64,000 nucleotides of DNA from Bacteroidota bacterium (GTDB taxonomy: Bacteria > Bacteroidota > Bacteroidia > Chitinophagales > Chitinophagaceae): NCBI GenBank assembly GCA_016712665.1, contig JADJQP010000006.1, positions 62,001-126,000 on the forward strand, written 5' to 3'. Made by a program: the position numbers and the translations under genes. Of this stretch, positions 20,528-30,890 are shown in pieces. The notes beneath the pieces are model-generated. The model had not been told where the DNA came from. It was given only the letters and a program-made list of their open reading frames with translations, and made no database searches. Position 1 is the first letter of the stretch. The number at the start of each line of letters is the position of its first letter.

Positions 20528-22824
20528 TTATAAATTATTGTCAATGGCTTCTTGCGTTCTGTCGATACCAAAGCTCATAAACATCCCTAAAAATATAAAT
20601 TGCCGTGCAGGTGGGGTAATGGCTTTGCTATATAAAATGCCATTCTTATTCAGGTCGCTACCGGCATAATTGTAGCCATACACTTGCTTAAATCCAAAAG
20701 GATTATTGACACTAAGCACAAATACAGGAAATGCCTTTTTGATGGTCTTGATGTAGTTGGCTGAAATACTCAAATTATGATACGCTATGGTGCGGTCTGT
20801 CATAAATAGTGCAGGATCGGCATCCACCCGATTGGGGTTGGAGGTGTTGTAATTGATGTAAGGCCTTCCGGTAGAGAAGGTATAGGTACCATTGATGCCA
20901 AACATTCGCTTCACCCAAAATTTTTTAAACACAAAATTTGCTGTATGGGTAGCCGCAAAATCAGGTTGCACTTGCCGTAAATAATTTTGAAAATCTCTTT
21001 TGGTATCTAAGAATGAATACGAAATCCAAAAATCAATTCCCTTCAGCGATTTCTTGTCACGATAAAAAACCTCCACACCTCTTGCATACCCTTTTCCGTT
21101 GTTGGCAATGCCAGCGGGAGCTCCAACAATATTTGTTTTGATTAGGGAAAAATAATTTTTGTAGTAAGCCTCTACTCGTAGTAATCGATCTTTAGGTTGA
21201 TACTGATAATTGAGAATATAATGATCGGCCCTCATATAGTTCAGGTTGGTATTTTGAAACAAATACGTGAGCTCAGGCTTTTGATAAAACATACCATAGG
21301 CCACCGACAACTGGCCTCTCTTGTTAAATTTATAGGCAGCCGAAATCCTTGGTGCGACATTCATCTTATTCAATAGCGTCGAATATTCGCCTCGTACCCC
21401 TATTTTACCCGCAATATCATTCGTTATATAGATATCGCTTTCTGCAAAAACGGCGGTCAAATTTTCATTCAAAATTGTTGGCACATAATTGATCAAGGTT
21501 GTTGTCGGCTGGTATTTAAATAAGGTTCTTTCCTGATTATAAATATGCTCGGCTCCAAAGCGAATCGTATTTAAATTATTTAAGTCTTTCTCCAAAACCA
21601 ATTTCCCCGAGGCTAAAATATTTCCATTCGTAATACCCAAATCTTCACGATATCTAAAATTACTATCGCTGGTAATGGCACCATTCGTTTCCAATACCTG
21701 AATGGTGATATCATCATGATTCGTGCTAAAACAGGCTCCTGCGCTAATTTTCCAATCTTTGCCAAAAAATTCCTTGTACGAAAAATTGGCATATGCGTTT
21801 TTGTTTTTTATACCAAAACGATCTTGATACGCCTTGCTTTTATTTTCATAATCGAGACTGCTCACGTTTTCTCTTTGAATATCAATAGCTGTATGATTGA
21901 TGTATCCATAAAATTTAAAAATGCCCGTCTTGGAAGTTTTGATTCTATAGTTCAAATCTACTTGATGTACAGTGGGTGCTGTTTTGTATTTGACATTTTG
22001 TTTTATCAACAAAAAATAGGGCGTCAAATTGGTATAATTGTAACCAATACCATAGGAACTTTTTTTGTTCTTTGCCAATTGCTGAAAACTGCCTCCAATT
22101 CCTACCGAGGATACATTAAAATTAGCGGAGGATCGTTCCGGCAAATCAATGGTCTCTAAGATAACAGCTGACGAAAGTGCCTGACCGTAAAGAGCTGAAT
22201 AACCACCTGTGCTAAAGACGGTACCTTTAAAAATAAACGGGTTAAATCGCCCCCTAGCTCCCAAGTCAGGAATAGAAGCCGAAAAGGCATTGCGAACCCA
22301 GGTACCATCGATAAAAGTTTGGGTTTCGGCTCCGGTTCCACCTCTCACAAATAGACCTTCACGGTCATTGGTTTGTTGGGCACCCGGTAAGGTTTTTAAT
22401 GCCCCATAACTATCGCCATTGCTTCCTGCTGTAGTTACAATATCCAATGCCTTGAGTACCGTTCCTTTTTTTTCATCGCTTGCTTCAAACGAACCTGCAC
22501 TGATGACTACCGCCTTTAAATCATTTATTTTTTCTTTAATCGAAAAATTAATAGTGGTTGACTTTCCGCTCAACAATATCATTTTTCCTGAGGTACATAA
22601 CCGATATAAGTAGCCGTAATAATTACCAGATCCTTTTCGTTGGTTTCAAAAGTAAATTCGCCCTTCACATTGGTGGTGGCGCCGTCATAACTATTTTTTA
22701 CAGCAATATTGACCCCAATCAAAGCCTCTCCTTTGGTGTCTGTAACTTTTCCTTTAATGGTGGTTTGGGCCATGACACTGTTCACACTGACCAATAAAAT
22801 TAGTAGATATACAATTCGTTTCAT
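20528..22824 (-). CDS. TonB-dependent receptor with CarboxypepD_reg-like domain (one frameshift)
   Basis: MKRIVYLLILLVSVNSVMAQ is the signal peptide. An N-terminal extension domain (TTIKGKVTDTKGEALIGVNI) is followed by a plug (VLKALDIVTTAGSNGDSYGA, GAQQTNDREGLFVRGGTG) and a large beta-barrel ending near FIFLGMFMSFGIDR. The frame breaks at 22582-22586 (A5 on the coding strand); one more A gives YVPQEKMILLSGKSTTINF. Reconstructed length is about 765 residues. It resembles family members without a SusD partner, and none is found here. Substrate unknown; siderophore, metal complex or peptide are options. Confidence 0.87.
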
Positions 22825-22843
22825 CAAGATCCTTTTAAACACG

Positions 22844-22851
22844 CAAATGTA
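22844..22851 (-). promoter_or_regulatory. -7 element TACATTTG of the TonB receptor gene
   Basis: On the minus strand, TACATTTG matches TAnnTTTG exactly, 19 bp before the chosen ATG at 22824. It supports that start over the ATG at 22842, which would lie only 1-2 bp from the element. Confidence 0.5.
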
Positions 22852-22920
22852 AAAGGAATTTTTGGTAACTAATATTGCTTTTGTGTTATAGCTATTTTTT
22901 TGAATAAAATCGTCAATCCA

Positions 22921-23643
22921 TTAATGGTGTGCAGCCAAATACTCGGCCGTAGTATAACTTTTATTCACATAAATATTTTTGTTTTTGCCAATTACAAATT
23001 CCGAAACACCTACATGCGATTTGTTTTTTGGATGCCAATCATAGGTATAACCGAGTTGGGTCCAAGGGTATTGGTTGTAAAGTCCGTTGGCGTAATAGCG
23101 GTCGATGCGACTGGTATTAAACCATTGGATATAATTGACATCAATAGAATCTTTGGCAGTAAAACAGGTATTGCAAATGCTATCGTCAATCACTTTGTCA
23201 GGGCAGGGGCGAAATAAGTCAATAGGGCGCACCCAAAATTCAATAAAAATTTTATTTTGCGCAGTAGGTGGCAATCCCAACAATTGCTTTAAGCGCAACT
23301 CTTGTTTTTCGGGTTTTACTAGATGCATTTTAGTATACAACTCAGGAGCTATCGTTACCCAGGTCTCGTACACACCGGTATTGTATTTACCTGAGGCGGG
23401 ATAGAAATTTTTTGATTTCCAAGTAAGTACGAGCAAGTAAACTTCAGTATCAATTGTTTTCCAAATAAGATTCGGATTTTGCTTACGGATATCGATCAAA
23501 GGATGCACTTTTTTTGAAGTGGCATACATCGAATTTTAAATGGCGCGCTGATAGAGTGCTTCCGTGTTTTGCCCTGGCTTCATTACATTACAGGCACTAC
23601 AACAAAGAGCTACAACAAGCCAAAAAGAAAAGCAATTTTTCAT
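22921..23643 (-). CDS. lipoprotein of unknown function, interrupted by an in-frame stop
   Basis: From ATG 23643 the frame reads MKNCFSFWLVVALCCSACNV, a lipoprotein signal with a cysteine at the lipobox (CSAC), and continues to YQRAI before a TAA at 23536-23538. The same frame then goes on as NSMYATSKKVHPLIDIRKQN to the stop at 22921, for 240 codons in total. Either a base error created the stop or two compensating indels lie here; a real nonsense mutation is also possible. If not an error, translation could only restart at ATG 23529, without a signal peptide. The body contains a CPDKVIDDSICNTC segment and many Trp/Tyr residues; I do not recognise the family. Confidence 0.55.
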
Positions 23644-23771
23644 GTAACAAGCATTTGCCCAACAAGATAATAATATCGGGAAGGAACTGCAAAAAATAAA
23701 TGGAAATATCAAGGCTTCGTAGAAAAATACCCTACTAAATGCAATCCTCTCAATGACTGAAAGGTCGCATA

Positions 23772-25022
23772 TTACTTACTATTACGTTGTCGTAAAATCA
23801 ATCGCAAGGAAGTGTCTTTGGTTAAATAGGCCCATGCCCAATTGATGAAAATAATCAATTTGTTTCGAACACTTAATATCAGCATCAGGTGGAGGAACAT
23901 CCAAATCAACCAGGCAAAATAACCTTTAAATTTGTAGAATGGCAAGTCTACTACGGCTTTATTTCTTCCGATGGTTGCCATCGAGCCGAGGTCGTTGTAT
24001 TCAAAATCTTTGACGGGTTTTCCTTGTGCTATTCTTTTCAGATTCACCGCTACATTCTTGGCTTGGTTAATGGCCACGTTGGCTAATTGTGGGTGTCCTT
24101 TAGGATACTTTGGTGTTTCCATCATGGCGATATCACCAATGGCAAAAATGTTTTGCATACCCTCTACAATATTTTGGCGGTTTACCTTAATACGGTTTCC
24201 TGCGCTCATCACTTCAGGTGGCAAGCCTTGAAGGGTATTGCCAATAACACCAGCAGCCCAAATGAGGGTTTTGGATTGTAGGATGCTACCATTACTTAAT
24301 TCTAGAATAGTTCCATCATACTTCTTTACAAAGGTGTCGGTAATAATTTGCACACCCATTTTTTCTAAGTATTCTCTGGATGCATGTTTTGCCAATACAC
24401 TCATACTATTTAAGGTATTTGGACTACCTTCAATGAGCTTGATATTGAAGCGACTGAAATCGATACCTGGATAATCTTTTGGAAGGATATGGTTTTTAAT
24501 TTCGGCAAAGGCTCCTGCTAATTCCACACCTGTAGGACCTGCACCTACAATGCATAGATTAAGAAGGGCTTCCTTATCCTTGTCATCGGCTGAGATGATA
24601 TTTTCAAACGTTTGAAGAATATGATTTCGAATTTGAATGGCATCATAAGTAGTTTTTAGGGTTAGGGCATGTTTGCTAATTTCTTCATTGCCAAAGAAAT
24701 TGGTTTTGCACCCAATTGCGATGACCAAAAAATCATATTCAAAACTTCCAATGGTGGTTTCGATGCAATTTTTTTCAGGGTGGATAGACAGCACTTCCGT
24801 CAAGCGTATCTGTAGATTTTTTTTATACTTAAAAATATTTCGTAACGGAAAAGAAATACTCGCTGGTTCCAATTGTGAGGTAGCCACCTGATAAAATAAG
24901 GGCTGAAATTGGTGATGATTTATTTTGTCGATGAGCAAGACATCAAACTGCTTCTCGTCTATTTTTTTTACAAATTGTACCCCTGCAAATCCACCACCGA
25001 TTACTATTATCTTTTTCTTCAT
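23772..25022 (-). CDS. ndh: type II NADH dehydrogenase (NAD(P)/FAD oxidoreductase)
   Basis: The start was placed at MKKKIIVIGGGFAGVQFVKK, which begins the FAD-binding Rossmann motif GxGxxG; upstream codons have no family-like sequence. The NADH-binding Rossmann motif is LCIVGAGPTGVELAGAFAE (about residue 170), and the second FAD motif is NIFAIGDIAMM. A C-terminal hydrophobic segment (YFAWLIWMFLHLMLILS) fits membrane attachment. The enzyme transfers electrons from NADH to quinone without proton pumping. Length is 416 residues, normal for the family. Confidence 0.87.
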   Translation of the reverse strand: MKKKIIVIGGGFAGVQFVKKIDEKQFDVLLIDKINHHQFQPLFYQVATSQLEPASISFPLRNIFKYKKNLQIRLTEVLSIHPEKNCIETTIGSFEYDFLVIAIGCKTNFFGNEEISKHALTLKTTYDAIQIRNHILQTFENIISADDKDKEALLNLCIVGAGPTGVELAGAFAEIKNHILPKDYPGIDFSRFNIKLIEGSPNTLNSMSVLAKHASREYLEKMGVQIITDTFVKKYDGTILELSNGSILQSKTLIWAAGVIGNTLQGLPPEVMSAGNRIKVNRQNIVEGMQNIFAIGDIAMMETPKYPKGHPQLANVAINQAKNVAVNLKRIAQGKPVKDFEYNDLGSMATIGRNKAVVDLPFYKFKGYFAWLIWMFLHLMLILSVRNKLIIFINWAWAYLTKDTSLRLILRQRNSK

Positions 25023-25360
25023 GTTCAATTTTATTGGAGCTATATTGGAAATAAAACGACTGTTTGCTTTGACAGGGCAAACAAATACCATTACCGGGTA
25101 CAAAAGTAGCGAAGTACAAGGATATCACCATAGAAATATGGTGGGTCTACCCGTCGATTAGAGAAATACTACATAAGAATCGAATCTCCATTGGATTCAA
25201 AAGCTGCCAATTTGCTATTGACCTTGTGGCGCCTTCCCAAGCGATAATAAACAAATGGCAAAAAGACTTTGCCGGCTTCATTTTATCAAAAACCTTTGCT
25301 CGCCACATTGCACAAGCGAAAAATTCGAAGTGAGGTCCGCCAATAACCCCCGCTCTTGTG
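25023..25360. other. intergenic region without recognised gene
   Basis: This 338-bp gap lies between the NADH dehydrogenase start and the carboxylase stop, both on the minus strand. It must hold the NADH dehydrogenase promoter, but I found no clear TAnnTTTG element, RNA gene or repeat. Confidence 0.5.
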
Positions 25361-27001
25361 CTACACCTGCATCACACCCACATTCATCGGCTTTTCAATT
25401 GGTGCATTGTTCGCAGCTGCAATACCTTCGGCAATTACTTTTCGAGTATGAATAGGCTCTATAATGGCATCTACCCAAAGACGTGAGGCTGCATAGTACG
25501 CAGTGGTTTGCTCGGCATACTTGGCCATAATATCATCCAGCATTTTTTTCTCATCTTCGGCAGTAATCTCTTGCCCTTTGCGTTTGAGCGCAGCTACTTG
25601 TATTTGCAATAAGGTTTTGGCTGCTTGCTCGCCTCCCATCACAGCAATTTTGCCATTGGGCCATGCATAAATAAATCGTGGGTCATAGGCTTTGCCACAC
25701 ATGGCATAATTACCCGCCCCATAAGAATTGCCTACGATGATGGTAATTTTTGGTACCACCGAATTCGATACGGCATTTACCAATTTGGCACCATCTTTAA
25801 TGATACCACTATGCTCGCTACGACTACCGACCATAAAGCCGGTTACATCTTGCAGAAACACTAAAGGAATTTTCTTTTGATTGCAATTCATGATAAAACG
25901 AGCCGCCTTATCGGCACTGTCGTTGTATATCACACCACCCAATTGCATTTCATTTTTTGCATTTTTTACAAGTTTACGCTGATTGGCTACTATGCCTACC
26001 GCCCAGCCTTCTACCCTACCATATCCACACACTATGGTTTTGCCATAATCTTTTTTAAACTCATCAAACTCTGAATCATCCACAAGACATTTGATCACTT
26101 CCACCATATCATATTGCTTGCTATTGTCGGGAGATACCAAACCATAAATATCATTCATATCGCTGATGGGTGGTAATGGTTTTGCTCTATCAAATCCTGC
26201 TTTATCGGTACTTCCTAATTTAGAAATGATTCTTTTTATTTGGTCGAGACATTCTTTTTCGGTTTTAAATTTATAATCGGCAATGCCACTAATTTCGGTA
26301 TGGGTCACCGCGCCACCAAGGGTTTGAATATCTACATTTTCGCCTATGGCTGCTTTTGCTAAAAAAGGACCTGCCAAAAATATAGAGCCATGTTCTTCTA
26401 CCATAAGGGTTTCATCACTCATGATAGGTAGGTAAGCCCCACCTGCCACGCAACTCCCCATTACCGCGGCAATTTGGGTAATACCCATACTGCTCATACG
26501 AGCATTGTTTCGGAAAATGCGACCGAAATGTTCTTTGTCCGGGAAAATTTCATCTTGCATGGGTAAATAAACTCCCGCACTATCTACCAAATAAATAATA
26601 GGTAAACGGTTCTCCATGGCAATTTCCTGCAAGCGTAAATTCTTTTTGCCGGTAATCGGAAACCATGCACCTGCTTTTACGGTTTGGTCGTTGGCTACTA
26701 TCACACATTGCCGACCCTTGATATAACCCAAGCCGGCCACAGTGCCACCGGCAGGGCATCCACCATGCTCTTCATACATACCATAACCCGCAAAGGCCAT
26801 CAGCTCGGTAAACTCCGAATTTTTATCAATCAAATAAGCGATACGCTCGCGTGGTGACAACTTACCCTTTTCATGTTGTTTGGCAATGGCTTTATCGCCG
26901 CCTCCTTTTTCGATGATGGCAAGTTTTTTTTTCATATCGCTCACTGCCAATTTCATTCCGTCTTCGTTTTTATTAAATTCGAGGTTTTGTTTTTTTGCCA
27001 T
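25361..27001 (-). CDS. acyl-CoA carboxylase, carboxyltransferase (beta) subunit
   Basis: This 546-residue protein has both carboxyltransferase halves: an N-terminal acyl-CoA-binding region (GKLSPRERIAYLIDKNSEF, GYGMYEEHGGCPAGG, MGSCVAGGAYLPIMSDE) and a C-terminal biotin-binding region (QDVTGFMVGSRSEHSGIIK, GNSYGAGNYAMCGKAYDPRF). Family members carboxylate propionyl-, methylcrotonyl- or geranyl-CoA; the exact substrate cannot be told from the sequence alone. The biotin-carrying alpha subunit is not next to it. Confidence 0.9.
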   Translation of the reverse strand: MAKKQNLEFNKNEDGMKLAVSDMKKKLAIIEKGGGDKAIAKQHEKGKLSPRERIAYLIDKNSEFTELMAFAGYGMYEEHGGCPAGGTVAGLGYIKGRQCVIVANDQTVKAGAWFPITGKKNLRLQEIAMENRLPIIYLVDSAGVYLPMQDEIFPDKEHFGRIFRNNARMSSMGITQIAAVMGSCVAGGAYLPIMSDETLMVEEHGSIFLAGPFLAKAAIGENVDIQTLGGAVTHTEISGIADYKFKTEKECLDQIKRIISKLGSTDKAGFDRAKPLPPISDMNDIYGLVSPDNSKQYDMVEVIKCLVDDSEFDEFKKDYGKTIVCGYGRVEGWAVGIVANQRKLVKNAKNEMQLGGVIYNDSADKAARFIMNCNQKKIPLVFLQDVTGFMVGSRSEHSGIIKDGAKLVNAVSNSVVPKITIIVGNSYGAGNYAMCGKAYDPRFIYAWPNGKIAVMGGEQAAKTLLQIQVAALKRKGQEITAEDEKKMLDDIMAKYAEQTTAYYAASRLWVDAIIEPIHTRKVIAEGIAAANNAPIEKPMNVGVMQV

Positions 27002-27069
27002 GCTACGCTAAAATTAGGTTTATGGCAAAATAAGTACTTAATAGCCATTTAAACAAATGCCATTACAAA

Positions 27070-27540
27070 GGAAATGGGGAGCCAAGCGGTGGCACTCCTA
27101 TTAGGCTACTTCGTGCTGTCGCTGCTACGAGGTAGCGCGCTCCATCACGGCTATTTTTCGGGGTCTTTTTCATTGGGAAGCGGTTTAGCTGCCGGGTGCA
27201 AAAAAAACCTCAAAAGGATTTTCACGCAGTGAGCGCGAAAGGTTTTTCACACAGAAGACCTTGAAAGGTTTTCACGCAAAGGCGCGAAGGATTTTTCACA
27301 CATTGGACGCGGAGCGGCTTTCAGGCGTAGAACGTAGGGGTTTTCACACAAAGGCGCGGAGATTAATGCAAAGGCGCGAAGGGGGTTTCTTACAGAGGAT
27401 ACGGGGAGGTTTTCACGCAAAGGCGCGGAGATTAATGCAAAGGCGCGAAAGTGTTTTCAAACAGAGTACACGAGAGTTTTTCACGCTGAGTAGGTAGAAG
27501 TTTTCACGCAAAGGCGCGGAGAGTTTTTATGGAAAAGACG
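27070..27540. repeat. GC-richer intergenic repeat field
   Basis: The region is clearly richer in G and C than its surroundings. The first part (27080-27160) carries a block around CTCCTATTAGGCTACTTCGT with a local inverted repeat. From about 27213 to 27520 there are roughly a dozen degenerate copies of a 20-24 bp unit close to GGTTTTCACGCAAAGGCGCG, some with an inserted AGATTAATGCAAAGGCGCG. The open frame across it encodes only repeated FHAKARR and is not a gene. Confidence 0.75.
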
Positions 27541-27686
27541 CATAGAGTTTTTAAGTTGGGTCGAATATTTCATGTGCAAAAATCAACAAATGGCCATCAC
27601 TTAAGAATAATTACACGTTATATAGGATGGCCCATCCTTTTTTTACTATTTTTACGTTTTAGAAATAATAGGCACTAAACGGTTTT

Positions 27687-28508
27687 ATGAATAAAAAAAT
27701 GCTCTCTTTGCTGCTCTCCGTTGCAATGATTTTTTCTCTTTGCCAATGTAAAGAAGGTGAAAAGTCAAGCATACCCATCCGATTAGGTGATTCCACACTC
27801 ATTGTCACGGAAAAGGACTCTGCGTATTTGCAAAATTTTACCAACGATATTGCACCTGCAAAAAAGAAATCGTCGGAGTCGCAAATTACTAAAATGATGG
27901 TGCAGGTAGATAGCCTGAAAGCTTCTCAAAAAATGGAAAATGAAGCCAATACCGCGCAGGCCTTAAACGGATTTACCATCAACTTTGAAGAATGCAGTGT
28001 AGTATTTGATGGCATTGCAGCACATGCACTCAATGAAACGCAAAATGAAAGGGCTTCGCATAGTGTATCGTACCTTAAAGATGCCGGAAATTTTTTAGAA
28101 ACAAAATTGGAAGTGAACAAGCTTACGGAGTTGCGAGCCGAACAAAGACTTTTTGTAAAATTGAGTATCGAATACAATGGCGAAACGATGGTGCTGCACG
28201 ATTTAGGTAAGTTTATCACCCAATGGTATCCTTTGGCAGGTAAAAACAATCGCTTTGTTTCGGTTAGTAGTAATAGTTTGCAATTTGATAATGTGGATGC
28301 AACTAAAATAAAAAATGCCTTAGAAAAAGAACTAAAGAAAAAGAAAAAAAATAAGGACGAAATCAGCAAATGGATGAAGGCTATCGCGCAAACAAAATCG
28401 TATAGCGACGTGCCTTGTGTATTAATACCTACTAGCTCGCAATGGCGCATTTTTGGCAAAGCAGATGGGAAATCGGTGCGGAAATTAATACAGTTTGATA
28501 TTCCGTAA
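27687..28508 (+). CDS. lipoprotein of unknown function
   Basis: The protein has 273 residues. MNKKMLSLLLSVAMIFSLCQC ends in a lipobox cysteine (residue 21). The mature part has a Lys-rich stretch (ELKKKKKNKDEISKW, about residues 217-231) and a C-terminal VPCVLIPTSSQWRIFGKADG segment. No known domain was recognised. It is convergent with rsmB, with only 3 bp between stops. Confidence 0.7.
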   Translation: MNKKMLSLLLSVAMIFSLCQCKEGEKSSIPIRLGDSTLIVTEKDSAYLQNFTNDIAPAKKKSSESQITKMMVQVDSLKASQKMENEANTAQALNGFTINFEECSVVFDGIAAHALNETQNERASHSVSYLKDAGNFLETKLEVNKLTELRAEQRLFVKLSIEYNGETMVLHDLGKFITQWYPLAGKNNRFVSVSSNSLQFDNVDATKIKNALEKELKKKKKNKDEISKWMKAIAQTKSYSDVPCVLIPTSSQWRIFGKADGKSVRKLIQFDIP

Positions 28509-28511
28509 TCA

Positions 28512-29641
28512 CTACAATTTTTTAATTTCACAAAAAAACAAGCAATCGCCTCCTAACTCAAATGCTTTAAGCAATTGCTGTTGCACAATTTGAAATTGAG
28601 TTTGGTCAACCGTATTAATGACATCCTCATTTTCGGCTTTAAAAATACTGCAGGTAAAATAGTAGAGGCTACCTCCCGGTTTTAATCGCTGCAAGGCATT
28701 GGCAAGAATGGTCTTTTGTGTTTGCTGAAATTCAAGTAATTTCTTTTCAGTAAAAAAATAATATTGCTCGGCACTTCTACTCCATGTGCCGGCACCACTA
28801 CAAGGCACATCCGCTATTATTTTGTCAAATACAAAATCTTGTTTGATAGGTTTACTTAAATCGATGACAAAGGCCTTGTATTTTCGATAGTGGTATTGTC
28901 GAAAACGCTCATGAAGATTGTCGATAATAGTAGATCGTATATCCGACACCGTAAGGTCGATACGCGCATTTTTATCCAATACCAATAAGGACTTGCCACC
29001 ACTTGCCGCGCAGCAATCCCACCAACTTTCCGCATCCTTGGGTTGAAAAAATTGTTGAACCAATTGTGATGAATAATCTTGAATTAGATACTCATCTAGT
29101 TTAGGTAGTAGTTCTTGAATTTTTATTTTTTGAGGAAATGAAATACAAGTATCAGAAATAGTTTGATATTCAATTTCTTTCTGGGTAAGGGTCGCAATGA
29201 TGTCATCCCTATTTTTCGGATTCGAATAAATACCCTTGATGGTCGAAATAAATATTCGATATATTCCTCTTCGGTAATACCAGAAGAAAGTGGAAACGGA
29301 ATTGAAAATGCCACTTGAAATTTTTCGATAACTAATTGTTTCTTTTCAGCAAATGGCAAGGGATAATGCTCTGCAAAAAACTTATCTGTTTCTTCGAAAA
29401 AGATAATAGGCAGAGCTCCTGAAAGAAAACTGCCAATTAACATGCGGTCTTGAATTGATAAGTGGGGTTGTGGTCCTAAACGATAAATGCCATAGAGCAA
29501 TTCGCTAATGTACTTTCTATCACGTGAGCCAAATTTCGGATTGGAGTTGAAATATTTTTTTAGAAAAACAGCTAAAGGAAATTGTAAGGAATATTCATTA
29601 AAAATTTGGGTGGCGGTTTGAAAATAAGAAGCTACAAACAT
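28512..29641 (-). CDS. rsmB: RsmB-like 16S rRNA m5C methyltransferase (one frameshift)
   Basis: The N-terminus resembles the NusB-like RNA-binding domain (YFNSNPKFGSRDRKYISELL). The SAM site is DCCAASGGKSLLVLD; the catalytic cysteine motifs are ADVPCSGAGTWSRS and YYFTCSIFKAEN. The frame breaks at 29212-29216 (A5 on the coding strand). Adding one A joins FIRIRK to NRDDIIATLTQKEIEYQTI and keeps the linker to the catalytic domain open. Length is about 376 residues. The family methylates C967 of 16S rRNA in E. coli; the exact target here is inferred. Confidence 0.83.
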
Positions 29642-29649
29642 AAAGGAGT

Positions 29650-30858
29650 TTATAGTTCTAATAATAGTTTTGCCGGGTCTTGCGCTGCTAAAAGTTGCAT
29701 AGGATTTTCGAGTAGTTCTTTTACCCGAACTAAAAACCCTACACTTTCTCTTCCGTCGATGATACGATGGTCGTAGCTCAAAGCCAAATACATCATAGGA
29801 CGTATCACCACCTGTCCATTGATGGCCATAGGTCGGTCTTGAATTTTGTGCATACCTAAAATAGCAGATTGAGGAATATTTATAATGGGCGTACTCATTA
29901 GCGAACCAAATACACCGCCATTGGTGATGGTGAAAGTGCCGCCGGTCATTTCTTCGATACTCAGTTTATTATCTCTTGCCTTTGCCGCTAAAGTGGCTAC
30001 GGATTTTTCGATTTCAGCCATACTCAAGCTTTCTGCATTTCGAATAACCGGAACTACCAAGCCTTTAGGTGCACTTACGGCAATAGAAATATCGCAGTAG
30101 TCATGATAAATAATCTCCTCGGCATCAATATACGCATTCACCGATTTCCATTCTTGAAGTGCAATACACACTGCCTTTGTAAAGAAACTCATAAAGCCAA
30201 GTCCGACACCATGTTTTTCTTTGAAGGCATCTTTATACTTAGTGCGTAAATCCATAATACCACCCATATCTACTTCGTTAAAAGTAGTGAGCATGGCAGT
30301 GGTATTTTTAGCCTCCACTAATCGTCTACTTACTGTTTTGCGAAGGTTACTCATTTTCTCTCTTTTTTCATTTCTTGAAAAAAGGGAAATGCCGGGTTGT
30401 ACGCCTGGCTTTTCTAATGAGCTGAGTACATCGTGTTTCGTGATTTTTCCCATGGAGCCACTACCATGAATATGTGTAGTATCTACTTTTTTATCTGCAA
30501 TGATATTTTGTGCAAGTGGCGTAGCCTTAACTTCGGCGTGCTTGGAAGCGCTTGCCTCAGGCAGCACTTTTTCTTCCACAACTATAGGTTTTGCTACTTC
30601 GGGTTGCATACTAGCCGGCCTTGCAGCCTGATCATCAATACTACAAGCTAGGTCGCCGATATGAAGTGTGGCTCCTTCAGCAGCTACGTGTTTAAGAATA
30701 CCTGCTTTTTCGGCATTAAGTTCAAAGGTGGCCTTTTCACTTTCGAGCTCACAAAGTATTTCATCCCTTTCCACCCATAGCCCATCCCCTTTAAGCCACT
30801 TGATGAGGGTGACTTCATTGATACTTTCTCCTACGGGTGGTACTTTAACGTCAATCAT
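29650..30858 (-). CDS. odhB: 2-oxoglutarate dehydrogenase E2 (dihydrolipoyl succinyltransferase)
   Basis: Domain order is: N-terminal lipoyl domain with the lipoyl lysine in ELESEKATFELNAEKAG (about residue 43), peripheral subunit-binding region (ATPLAQNIIADKKVD, GSMGKITKHDVLSSL), and the catalytic domain starting RKTVSRRLVEAKNTTAM. The active-site motif is LSYDHRIIDGRE (about residue 374). The enzyme passes succinyl groups to CoA in the TCA cycle. Length of 402 is typical. The E1 gene is not in the window. The rsmB start lies 9 bp downstream of its stop. Confidence 0.9.
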   Translation of the reverse strand: MIDVKVPPVGESINEVTLIKWLKGDGLWVERDEILCELESEKATFELNAEKAGILKHVAAEGATLHIGDLACSIDDQAARPASMQPEVAKPIVVEEKVLPEASASKHAEVKATPLAQNIIADKKVDTTHIHGSGSMGKITKHDVLSSLEKPGVQPGISLFSRNEKREKMSNLRKTVSRRLVEAKNTTAMLTTFNEVDMGGIMDLRTKYKDAFKEKHGVGLGFMSFFTKAVCIALQEWKSVNAYIDAEEIIYHDYCDISIAVSAPKGLVVPVIRNAESLSMAEIEKSVATLAAKARDNKLSIEEMTGGTFTITNGGVFGSLMSTPIINIPQSAILGMHKIQDRPMAINGQVVIRPMMYLALSYDHRIIDGRESVGFLVRVKELLENPMQLLAAQDPAKLLLEL

Positions 30859-30890
30859 GGTGGCAAAAATTTCCTTAAATCAAACTTTTT

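Noticed and set aside
27261..27497. 78-codon ORF with repeated FHAKARR
   Set aside because: It is the read-through of the CACGCAAAGGCGCG repeats, with no other coding features.
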